This document shows positions 1 through 5,571 of a stretch of 11,495 nt of DNA, piece after piece. The notes under the pieces were generated by a model. That model had not been told where the DNA came from. It made no database searches and saw only the letters and a list, made by a program, of their open reading frames with translations. Origin of the DNA: Deltaproteobacteria bacterium (GTDB taxonomy: Bacteria; Desulfobacterota_E; Deferrimicrobia; Deferrimicrobiales; Deferrimicrobiaceae); NCBI GenBank assembly GCA_023488945.1, contig JAMDBZ010000079.1:1-11495 (forward strand). The letters are read 5' to 3'. The position numbers were made by a program, and so were the translations under genes. Numbering within the stretch: position 1 is the stretch's first letter; every line of letters begins with the position of its first letter.

Positions 1-96
1 CTTCATGCGTTCTTCGAGTCGGTTCCGGTTTCTTGGATCGGCTGGTTCATCCGGTTCAACGCTCCGACCTTCCGCCAGGATGACTTCGTCTTTCAA
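1..96 (-). CDS. Possible start of an unidentified gene, cut by the window edge
   Basis: After the beta-barrel gene stops, a different frame stays open from a TTG codon to the window edge. It gives 32 codons starting LKDEVILAEGRSVEPDEP (TTG would be read as Met). The peptide is hydrophilic and charged and unlike the preceding protein, so it is not a frameshifted continuation of it. No clear ribosome-binding site precedes the TTG. An in-frame ATG lies at 9-7 but leaves only three codons. I do not recognise a family. It could be the third gene of the envelope operon or chance coding. Confidence 0.25.
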   Translation of the reverse strand, partial: MKDEVILAEGRSVEPDEPADPRNRNRLEERMK

Positions 97-112
97 CGGG
101 CAGCGTGACTTT

Positions 113-751
113 TTACAGGGGCGTCAACTTTGTGGAAAGCTCGCTCGGCACGGAGGTGACCATCTTCACCTTTGCCTGGCTGAAATACCCAAAGGGACCG
201 CCGAAGGCGAGAAACTTTTCATTCAGCCGGTATTGCAGTCCGAGCGCGAGCGTTGCATCCCAGAAGTTTTCGATCTTGACGTCGGCCGTTCCCAACGAGC
301 CAAGCGGGGTGCGATCCTCCTCGAATTTCAGGTAATAACTCCCTTGCAGGATGGGTCCAAATCCGAAGGCCGACCTCGCCCGCCTTCCGGTTTCGCCGAA
401 CCATAATCCCTTGAGCCCAATGGTTGCCATCGCTTGATAATCGGCCTCGAAGGCCCCATCGGTTTGCTGGAGATCCGCCGCCCCCAGGCGGAGGAATCCT
501 TCACCCGCCTCGAAAAGAATATTGCCGGCATGGCTGAACGCGATATTCTGCCCCATCGTTACGTCCGATGGAAATGCTGCCTTATCCTTCGGCTCCCACT
601 TCGTCTCGAACCAGAAATACCCGGCCCCCACGGAGACCCATCTGTCGTCGTCGGCAAATCCCTGCGGAGGACCGAGCGGCCCGGCAGCGGATACCTGTTG
701 GGCAAATCCAAGAAAAATGATCGCCAGCAGCAGGATCGCGAGCCGCTTCAT
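113..751 (-). CDS. Small outer-membrane beta-barrel protein (hypothetical)
   Basis: Predicted secreted protein of 212 residues. Residues 1-22 form a signal peptide: Lys-Arg, then a hydrophobic run, ending VSA before AGP, a plausible signal peptidase I site. The mature part alternates hydrophobic and polar residues and is rich in Gly and aromatics (for example WVSVGAGYFWFETKW near 38-52, and FGFGPILQGSYYLKF). This pattern is typical of an eight-strand-type outer-membrane barrel. AGGAG at 758-762 precedes the ATG by 6 nt. The gene lies 36 bp behind the TraT-family lipoprotein gene on the same strand, so the two are probably co-transcribed. Odd point: the C-terminus (STKLTPL) lacks the terminal aromatic residue that barrel proteins usually carry for BAM recognition, so the end may be truncated. 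No specific function is recognised; the barrel assignment rests on pattern only. Confidence 0.7.
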   Translation of the reverse strand: MKRLAILLLAIIFLGFAQQVSAAGPLGPPQGFADDDRWVSVGAGYFWFETKWEPKDKAAFPSDVTMGQNIAFSHAGNILFEAGEGFLRLGAADLQQTDGAFEADYQAMATIGLKGLWFGETGRRARSAFGFGPILQGSYYLKFEEDRTPLGSLGTADVKIENFWDATLALGLQYRLNEKFLAFGGPFGYFSQAKVKMVTSVPSELSTKLTPL

Positions 752-787
752 GAGCCGCTCCTAATCGATCCTTCCTTCAAGGCCGCC

Positions 788-1534
788 TCAGAACAACCCC
801 CCGATGCACTTGCACAGCCCTTTCTGGATCTCCGGCAGGGCCTCTTCGAACTTCAGGTTCACCTGGTTGGCGGAGGTGCCGATCCGGGTCCGGTACCGTT
901 TCCAGTTGGTCGTCCCCTCGGCCTGTTGCTGGACGGTGGTCTGCGTTCCTTGCGTGAGGTTGCTCGTCATCACCTGGGAAACCGGCGCAGAAGAACGCTC
1001 CGAGATCTGCACGTCCGTGATCATGGCGTAGTACACGTCTTTCACGAGAGCGCCCGCCACGGTCTCCGCGATCCCGCCGATGATCCCCCCCGCGGCCGTG
1101 CTGCCCCAACTCCTACCGGTCGCGGCTCCGATCCCGGCGCCGACTGCGCCACCGAAAACCGCGCCTCCGTATCCCGCTCCTATGACCGACTGCAACGCGG
1201 AAGGGTCCGTCTTCGCCACGGAGAGGATGTTCGCCTGGAGCAGGTAATGGGCCTGGTTCGGGTCCTGGACAACCTTGTATCCCTTTGCCGCAATCGCACC
1301 GGCGACATCCGAGGCGATGTTGACTTCCTTGTCGGAGGTGTTCTTGATGTCGACGAAGACGGTCTTCTTGTCCGGCCCCACCGGATCCAGAAATATCGTC
1401 TCGCTCATCTTCGTCTGGACATCGAGGTCTTTCTTCTCCAAGGCCAACTGGGTTGCCGCGCAACCGTACATCCCGATGCTGAAGCCGACGGCGATGACGA
1501 TGACGGCCAATCGACACACGAGTGACTTCTTCAT
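788..1534 (-). CDS. traT: TraT-family complement-resistance-like outer-membrane lipoprotein
   Basis: Homologue of TraT, the F-plasmid outer-membrane lipoprotein involved in surface exclusion and serum resistance. The 248-residue length is close to the roughly 244 of TraT. Landmarks I recognise are MSETIFLDP (43-51), IKNTSDKE (63-70), a Gly/Ala-rich hydrophobic segment (about 119-163), YAMITDVQISER (169-180) and NQVNLKFEEALP (223-234). An N-terminal signal peptide ends in MYGC, with Cys25 as the likely lipidated residue; the -3 and -2 positions (Met, Tyr) are not canonical. I chose the ATG at 1534 because AAGGAG precedes it by 8 nt and it starts directly with MKK; an in-frame ATG ten codons upstream would add a non-signal-like prefix. 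No conjugation genes are nearby, so this is probably a chromosomal TraT-like envelope protein rather than an active exclusion factor. It is followed 36 bp later by a beta-barrel gene. Confidence 0.9.
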   Translation of the reverse strand: MKKSLVCRLAVIVIAVGFSIGMYGCAATQLALEKKDLDVQTKMSETIFLDPVGPDKKTVFVDIKNTSDKEVNIASDVAGAIAAKGYKVVQDPNQAHYLLQANILSVAKTDPSALQSVIGAGYGGAVFGGAVGAGIGAATGRSWGSTAAGGIIGGIAETVAGALVKDVYYAMITDVQISERSSAPVSQVMTSNLTQGTQTTVQQQAEGTTNWKRYRTRIGTSANQVNLKFEEALPEIQKGLCKCIGGLF

Positions 1535-1674
1535 GGCGCATGCTCCTTGGGCGGGGAATGACAATCCGGACGACGTATGGTGATAGTGAGGCGTGCTACC
1601 GATATGGCTTTGGTTGTGTTACGACGCGTGATGCAAAGGGGCAGAAAGGAGCAGGCGGGCGATCCGGCTTGCAT
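1531..1674 (-). CDS. Possible 47-codon leader ORF coupled to traT
   Basis: A short ORF begins with ATG at 1674, preceded by AAAGGAG with 6 nt spacing, and ends in TGA at 1531-1533. Its stop overlaps the traT start as ATGA. The peptide starts MQAGSPACSFLPLC and ends PPKEHAP. It is Arg/Pro/Cys-rich with no recognised motif and looks compositionally like non-coding sequence. The ribosome-binding site and the exact stop-start overlap argue for translation coupled to traT. The 3' arm of a hairpin covers the GGAG. It could be a regulatory leader peptide or a chance ORF; no function is proposed. Confidence 0.33.
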   Translation of the reverse strand: MQAGSPACSFLPLCITRRNTTKAISVARLTITIRRPDCHSPPKEHAP

Positions 1675-1679
1675 TGCTT

Positions 1680-1708
1680 TCTCCTTTCCCAGACGGGAAA
1701 AGAGGAGA
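1680..1708 (-). promoter_or_regulatory. Leader hairpin covering the ribosome-binding site of the leader ORF
   Basis: Read on the minus strand, TCTCC-TCT-TTTCCC is followed by a four-base loop (GTCT) and GGGAAA-GGAGA. This gives 11 base pairs with one 3-nt bulge. The 3' arm contains AAAGGAG, the ribosome-binding site of the 47-codon ORF, so folding would hide it. There is no U-run, so it is not an intrinsic terminator. It lies about 35-60 nt into the predicted transcript. A role in translational control is inferred from position only. Confidence 0.45.
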
Positions 1709-1748
1709 GGTTGCCGGACTCCGAATCGGATTCAAGTTTGAGGTATGG

Positions 1749-1777
1749 TTTATATATCATGCATTCGTTATTGTCAA
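1749..1777 (-). promoter_or_regulatory. Sigma70-type promoter of the traT operon
   Basis: A perfect -35 box TTGACA (1772-1777 on the minus strand) is separated by 17 bp from TATAAA (1749-1754). Transcription should start near 1742, giving a leader of about 205 nt before traT. The region is AT-rich against a GC-rich background. Just downstream, at 1720-1733, two overlapping short palindromes (TCCGA-A-TCGGA and GAATC-G-GATTC) sit where a repressor could bind. The promoter is directly visible; the operator is a guess. Confidence 0.72.
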
Positions 1778-1903
1778 TTGAAATAATGCTCGTCGCCGAC
1801 ATTCTGGATAAAAAACAACTTCGGCGGGACTGACCGGCTTTCCGAAGGAGGCAACCCATCAACACGCGCGAGCCATAAATTAGCCAGTCGGGCGGTTTTC
1901 ACG

Positions 1904-1939
1904 AAAAAAGGGATCTCGGCGGGAAGCCGAAATCCCTTT
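1904..1939 (-). terminator. Intrinsic terminator of tRNA-Leu
   Basis: On the minus strand a 14-bp stem, AAAGGGATTTCGGC paired with GCCGAGATCCCTTT, closes a 5-nt loop and runs into TTTTTT at 1909-1904. The one non-Watson-Crick position is a G-U pair in the minus-strand RNA but a C-A mismatch in the plus-strand RNA, and the U-run lies on the minus-strand side. Direction is therefore clear. It starts 11 nt after the tRNA 3' end and separates the tRNA from the downstream traT operon. Confidence 0.92.
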
Positions 1940-1950
1940 AGTTATTGCGA

Positions 1951-2036
<86 letters not shown>

Positions 2037-2051
2037 ACGCGAGGGAAGGTC

Positions 2052-2080
2052 ATCATATCGACGACCCACGCGAAAATCAA
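2052..2080 (-). promoter_or_regulatory. Sigma70-type promoter of tRNA-Leu
   Basis: TTGATT (2075-2080, minus strand) and TATGAT (2052-2057) are spaced by exactly 17 bp. The expected start near 2045 is about 9 nt before the mature tRNA 5' end at 2036, a short leader suited to RNase P processing. The -35 box abuts the 12-bp tandem repeat. Confidence 0.75.
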
Positions 2081-2112
2081 GCCCGCTGGCCAGCCCGCTG
2101 GCCAGCCCGCCA
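2081..2112. repeat. 12-bp tandem repeat, two full copies plus a partial
   Basis: GCCCGCTGGCCA occurs at 2081-2092 and again at 2093-2104, followed by GCCCGCCA (2105-2112) and a further GCCCG at 2113. The internal TGGCCA is itself palindromic. The repeat directly abuts the -35 box of the tRNA promoter and the decayed end of the transposase fragment. It looks like slippage at a junction; no function is apparent. Confidence 0.85.
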
Positions 2113-2137
2113 GCCCGTGGGCCATCCGGCGGAGATG

Positions 2138-2257
2138 CCCCGAGGGCTCGAACTCCCGGCCCAGTTCCTCGGGGTTGCGGCCGGCACGGACCAATTCCAC
2201 CATCCGGCGGCGGAATTCCGGCGGGTACGGGGGGCGTGTCTTGGCAATGGCTTCCAC
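2138..2257 (-). pseudogene. Truncated IS3-type transposase OrfA fragment
   Basis: About 39 codons resemble the N-terminal helix-turn-helix part of IS3-family OrfA proteins: the core [19 protein letters not shown] (8-26), then [10 protein letters not shown] (30-39). The start is GTG at 2257 behind GAGGAGGAG. After residue 39 the resemblance ends; the family would continue with an IRNWV-like recognition helix, but the frame runs into repeat-derived [12 protein letters not shown]. No OrfB or integrase core is present. Upstream, TGGACTTGTCCCGGGTTGG (minus strand, starting at 2303) followed by TAGACACTGG could be the left inverted repeat, but no partner end is seen. This is therefore a dead one-ended remnant. 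The family call is from memory of the motif. Confidence 0.6.
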
Positions 2258-2401
2258 CTCCTCCTCAAAAGGATCCAGTGTCTACCAACCCGGGACAAGT
2301 CCAGGACGGCGACAAGGCGGGGCGGCGCGAAGACGACCCTATGGGGGAGTCGCAAAGTCGATGGAGTTTTGGGGCGGGAACGGTCCGGGAAGGGAACATC
2401 C

Positions 2402-2430
2402 TTTTCAAAACCGCCCCGGCGCAATATTCT
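2402..2430 (+). promoter_or_regulatory. Weak candidate promoter for the cytochrome gene
   Basis: TTTTCA (2402-2407) and TATTCT (2425-2430) are 17 bp apart, each matching the sigma70 consensus at four of six positions. A start near 2437 would give a leader of about 27 nt. It is the best candidate in a GC-rich upstream region but may be chance. Confidence 0.25.
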
Positions 2431-2463
2431 TTTAGGAATACCTCCCGCAGGGGTTGCTGCCTG

Positions 2464-4287
2464 ATGCCCGACGAACCGAAGCACACCGGTCTCTACCGGA
2501 ACGCCGTCAGCTTCTTCGGCGCTCTCGTGTCGATCGGGAGCATCCTGCTCATCATCTTCGCCATCGCCCTCGACCTGAGCCTCAAGCGCCCCAGCCCCTA
2601 CATCGGCATCTTCACGTACATGGTGTTCCCCGCCTTCTTCACCGTGGGGGCGGTCCTGTTCCTCTACGGAATGCGGCGGGAGAGCATCCGGCGGCGCAAG
2701 GCGGGGACCGTCGAGGCGCTCCCCTATCCCCGCCTCGACCTCAACGAGCCGGTCCAGCGGAAATGGTTCAGCTACTTCGTCCTCGGCGGCACGCTCCTCG
2801 CCATCCTGATCACGTTCGTCACGTACAACGCCTTCCTGTTCACCGAGTCCGTCTCGTTCTGCGGCACCCTCTGCCACTCCGTGATGAAGCCCGAGTACGA
2901 GGCATACGAGGCGTCGCCCCACGCGCGGGTGAGCTGCGTTGACTGCCACGTGGGCCGCGGCGCCTCGTGGTACGTCAAGTCGAAGCTCTCGGGCGCCCGC
3001 CAGGTCATCGCCGTGCTCTTCCATTCGTACCCCACCCCGATCCCGACCCCCATCGAGAACCTGCGCCCGGCCCGCGAGACGTGCGAGGAATGCCACTGGC
3101 CGGCGAAATTCTTCGGCACCCAGCTCATGCAGATCCCCCACTTCCGCTACGACGAAAGGAACACGCCCGAGCAGATCAGCCTCGGCGTCAAGACGGGCGG
3201 GGGCAGCGAAGTGCTGGGCGGGACCGCCGGCATCCACTGGCACATGATCATCGAGAACAAGGTCCGATACGTGGCCGTGGACCGGCAGAAGCAGGAGATC
3301 CCGTGGATCGAGGTGCGCCACGCCGACGGCCGGGTGGACGAGTACACGAGCCTCGATTTCAAGGGAACGAAGGAGCAGCTCGCCTCGCTGCCCAAAGACG
3401 ACATGGACTGCATGGATTGCCACAACAGGCCCACTCACATCTTCCTCCCGCCGGAGACGGCCGTGGACCGGGCGATGACGACGGGTCTTATCCCCCGGAC
3501 GCTTCCCTGGGTCAAAAAGGTGGTTGTGGACGCCCTCGTCCGCGACTACCCCAGCCGCGGGAAGGCCCACGAGGGGTTGCGGGCCGAGATCTCGCGCTTC
3601 TACAAGGAGCGGTACCCGGCGGTCTTCAAGGCGCGGGAGGCGGACGTGGAGAATGCGATCGCCAACGCGGTCAGCATCTACGACCGGAGCGTCTTCCCCA
3701 AGATGAAGGTGAACTGGAAGACGTACCCCTCCAACATCGGACACCGGAACTGGCCCGGATGCTTCCGGTGCCACGACGGCCGTCACACATCGAAAGAGGG
3801 GAAGATCCTGAGCATGGAATGCACCGTGTGCCATACCCATCCCTTGCGGTCGCCGCTCATGCCCCTCGGGACCGTGATGGCGGCGAGCCGGATGCCGTGG
3901 CACCCGATCGAGCTCGCGGGGAAGCACGGCCGGATCCTGTGCAGCCGATGCCACTCCGCAGGGTACCGGCCGCCCACGGATTGCGCCGAGTGCCACAAGC
4001 TCGACGCCTCCGCGCCGATGATGTCGTCGGTGACGTGCGGCGATTGCCACCGCAAGGCGGGGGAAGCCCGTCCCGTCACCGACTGCAAGGAGTGCCACGA
4101 CAGACTGTCCGGCCTGCACCGGAGGGGGGGCCATCCCGATGCGGCCTGCACCGATTGCCACAAGCCGCACGCCTGGGCCGTCACCGGCCGGGACCTCTGC
4201 CTCGAATGCCACAGCGACATGAAGGAGCACCACGCGGCGCAGGGGGCGTGTGCGAAGTGCCACGACTTCCGGGAGCGGAAGACATAA
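2464..4287 (+). CDS. NapC/NirT-type membrane-anchored multihaem cytochrome c, 13 predicted haems
   Basis: Predicted inner-membrane quinol-oxidising cytochrome of 607 residues. Three hydrophobic segments (about 14-38, 46-69 and 102-127) precede the haem region. The first site is CGTLCH (133-138, CX3CH) followed by SVM, then CVDCH (158). The intervening SPHARVSC and the following GASWYVKSKLSG are typical of NapC/NirT proteins. Further CXXCH sites start at 207, 316, 433, 453, 493, 507, 525, 541, 562, 579 and 596: 12 CXXCH plus one CX3CH. The last seven crowd into 493-600 and resemble a c7/doubled-CXXCH module fused to the NapC core. The ATG at 2464 was chosen because it precedes the first membrane segment and has AGGGG 10 nt upstream; the longer open frame is antisense to the tRNA. 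The likely role is electron transfer from menaquinol to periplasmic carriers, as for ImcH-like proteins of Geobacter. Partner and acceptor are unknown. It is a lone gene converging with dinB (18-bp gap). Confidence 0.9.
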   Translation: MPDEPKHTGLYRNAVSFFGALVSIGSILLIIFAIALDLSLKRPSPYIGIFTYMVFPAFFTVGAVLFLYGMRRESIRRRKAGTVEALPYPRLDLNEPVQRKWFSYFVLGGTLLAILITFVTYNAFLFTESVSFCGTLCHSVMKPEYEAYEASPHARVSCVDCHVGRGASWYVKSKLSGARQVIAVLFHSYPTPIPTPIENLRPARETCEECHWPAKFFGTQLMQIPHFRYDERNTPEQISLGVKTGGGSEVLGGTAGIHWHMIIENKVRYVAVDRQKQEIPWIEVRHADGRVDEYTSLDFKGTKEQLASLPKDDMDCMDCHNRPTHIFLPPETAVDRAMTTGLIPRTLPWVKKVVVDALVRDYPSRGKAHEGLRAEISRFYKERYPAVFKAREADVENAIANAVSIYDRSVFPKMKVNWKTYPSNIGHRNWPGCFRCHDGRHTSKEGKILSMECTVCHTHPLRSPLMPLGTVMAASRMPWHPIELAGKHGRILCSRCHSAGYRPPTDCAECHKLDASAPMMSSVTCGDCHRKAGEARPVTDCKECHDRLSGLHRRGGHPDAACTDCHKPHAWAVTGRDLCLECHSDMKEHHAAQGACAKCHDFRERKT

Positions 4288-4305
4288 GGGGCGGGCGGGG
4301 CCGGG

Positions 4306-5571
4306 TCACTCCTCGCCGAGAAGCGTGGCGGGGCGGATCCCCTTCTTCCCGAACTTCTCGCGGATCGCGTCGACGGCGCGGTTGAGTTTCGCCTTCTTCT
4401 CGGCGGGGACGGAGGCGGCAGGCGCCGGGCCGGTATCGGCCCCGGCCGCAACGGCCGGTCCCTTCATCCCCATCGCTCCCCCGGGAGGAAAAAGGGAGAG
4501 CTGCTCCGGGTCCTTCCTCTCCCCGCCTTCCCCTTCGCCTTCAAGCCGCGCGACAGAGATGCCGAGGAGCCGGACCGGCATTTTCCCCGCATCCGTTTTC
4601 CCGAGAAGCCCCGTCGCCGTGCGATAGATCACCCCGCCGTCGTCCGTTGCGCCGGGTAAGGTCGCCGCACGGGTGACCTGCCGGAAGTCGTGATACTTCA
4701 CCTTCAGCGTCACGGTCCTCCCCCTGACGCCATGACGGCGAAGTCGCGCTGCGACCCGCTCGGCGAGGGAGAGGAGTTCACGCTTCAGGACCTCGCGGTC
4801 GAGGATGTCCTCCGGGTAGGTGTCCTCGTGGCCAATCGATTTCGCCTCCTCCTCCGTCTCCACGGGGCGGTCGTCGATCCCGTTCGAGAGGAGGTGCAGG
4901 TGGGAGCCGTGGGCGCCGAACCGCGACTTCAGCGTCTCCGCGGGAACGCCCGCCAGGTCGCCAATCGTCCGGACGCCCATCCGCGCGAGCGCCGCGGCCG
5001 TGACCTCGCCCACGCCCCAGAGCTTTCCCACCGCGAGCGGAGCGAGGAACTCCTTCTCCGTCCCGGCCGGGACGATCGTGAGCCCGTCCGGCTTCCTCAG
5101 GTCGGATGCGATCTTCGCGACGAATTTGACGGCGGCGACGCCGGCCGACACGCTGAGACCCGTCTCCTTCCGCACCGCCTCCCTGATCTTCCGCGCGATC
5201 GTATCCGGCGGACCGTGCAGCCGGACGCTCCCCGTCACGTCGAGGAACGCCTCGTCGATGGAGAGCTGCTCGACCAGGGGAGTGAACCGGCGGAAAATCC
5301 CGAAGACCCTCTCCGAGACCTCCTTGTACCTCGCCATCCGGACGGGGAGGAAGACGCCGTGCGGACAGAGACGTTTCGCCCGGGCGATCGGCTGGGCGGA
5401 GTGGACCCCGAACTTCCGCGCCTCGTAGGAGGCGGCGCTCACGACCCCGCGCCGCTCGTCGCCCCCCACGATGACCGGCTTGCCCGAAAGGGCCGGGTTG
5501 TCGAGGACCTCCACGGACGCGTAGAAGGCGTCCATGTCGAGGTGGATGATGGCCCGCGGCCGGCTCGTCAT
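4306..5571 (-). CDS. dinB: DNA polymerase IV (Y-family, translesion)
   Basis: Y-family DNA polymerase of 421 residues that copies past lesions with low fidelity. The palm carries the metal ligands Asp12 (in LDMDAF) and Asp106-Glu107 (in LSIDEAFLDVTGS). Tyr17 occupies the steric-gate position, and YEAR (49-52) is the usual nucleotide-binding motif. Thumb helix-hairpin-helix sequence (KLWGVGEVTAAAL, 183-195) and the little-finger domain follow. QLSLF (357-361) is the beta-clamp motif. Unusually, it is not at the very end: an Ala/Pro/Gly-rich linker (362-391) separates it from a basic tail, KLNRAVDAIREKFG (395-408). The ATG overlaps the stop of the THUMP gene as ATGA, so translation is probably coupled. 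It is the last gene of the lpd-lipA operon. No LexA box is visible next to it, so SOS control is not shown here. Confidence 0.97.
   Translation of the reverse strand: MTSRPRAIIHLDMDAFYASVEVLDNPALSGKPVIVGGDERRGVVSAASYEARKFGVHSAQPIARAKRLCPHGVFLPVRMARYKEVSERVFGIFRRFTPLVEQLSIDEAFLDVTGSVRLHGPPDTIARKIREAVRKETGLSVSAGVAAVKFVAKIASDLRKPDGLTIVPAGTEKEFLAPLAVGKLWGVGEVTAAALARMGVRTIGDLAGVPAETLKSRFGAHGSHLHLLSNGIDDRPVETEEEAKSIGHEDTYPEDILDREVLKRELLSLAERVAARLRRHGVRGRTVTLKVKYHDFRQVTRAATLPGATDDGGVIYRTATGLLGKTDAGKMPVRLLGISVARLEGEGEGGERKDPEQLSLFPPGGAMGMKGPAVAAGADTGPAPAASVPAEKKAKLNRAVDAIREKFGKKGIRPATLLGEE

Larger units (their letters stand above)
1535..1950. other. Intergenic region between traT and tRNA-Leu
   Basis: No protein gene of normal size is supported here. 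The stretch holds the traT leader with its hairpin and small ORF, the traT promoter, and the tRNA-Leu terminator. Between 1778 and 1903 I see only AT-rich spacer. An 89-codon minus-strand frame (1596-1865) runs through the promoter and leader and has no recognisable content, so I do not call it. Confidence 0.6.
2037..2463. other. Intergenic region between tRNA-Leu and the cytochrome gene
   Basis: This divergent stretch holds the tRNA promoter, the 12-bp tandem repeat, the transposase remnant and its possible inverted repeat, and a weak cytochrome promoter. From 2304 to 2400 I see nothing convincing. The plus-strand reading frame of the cytochrome is open back to 1945, but that part runs antisense through the tRNA and is not coding. 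Confidence 0.7.

Noticed and set aside
434..1525. 363-codon plus-strand frame opposite the traT and barrel genes
   Set aside because: It spans two well-supported genes and their intergenic gap on the other strand and shows no recognisable domain.
1596..1865. 89-codon minus-strand ORF
   Set aside because: It begins upstream of the traT promoter and runs through it and the leader hairpin; it has no domain and no good ribosome-binding site was found.
2081..2112. CRISPR-like repeat
   Set aside because: The copies are directly adjacent 12-mers without spacers, so this is simple tandem duplication.
2371..2417. Inverted repeat GGGGCGG / CCGCCCC upstream of the cytochrome
   Set aside because: Only 7 bp with a 33-nt loop in GC-rich sequence; chance is the simpler explanation.
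2077..4263. 728-codon open frame on the minus strand opposite the cytochrome gene
   Set aside because: It is a GC-rich antisense shadow: Arg/Val/Ala/Gly-rich with no motif, while the plus strand holds 13 haem sites in frame.
4288..4305. Terminator between the convergent cytochrome and dinB genes
   Set aside because: The 18-bp gap is a run of G and C with no inverted repeat or U-run on either strand.
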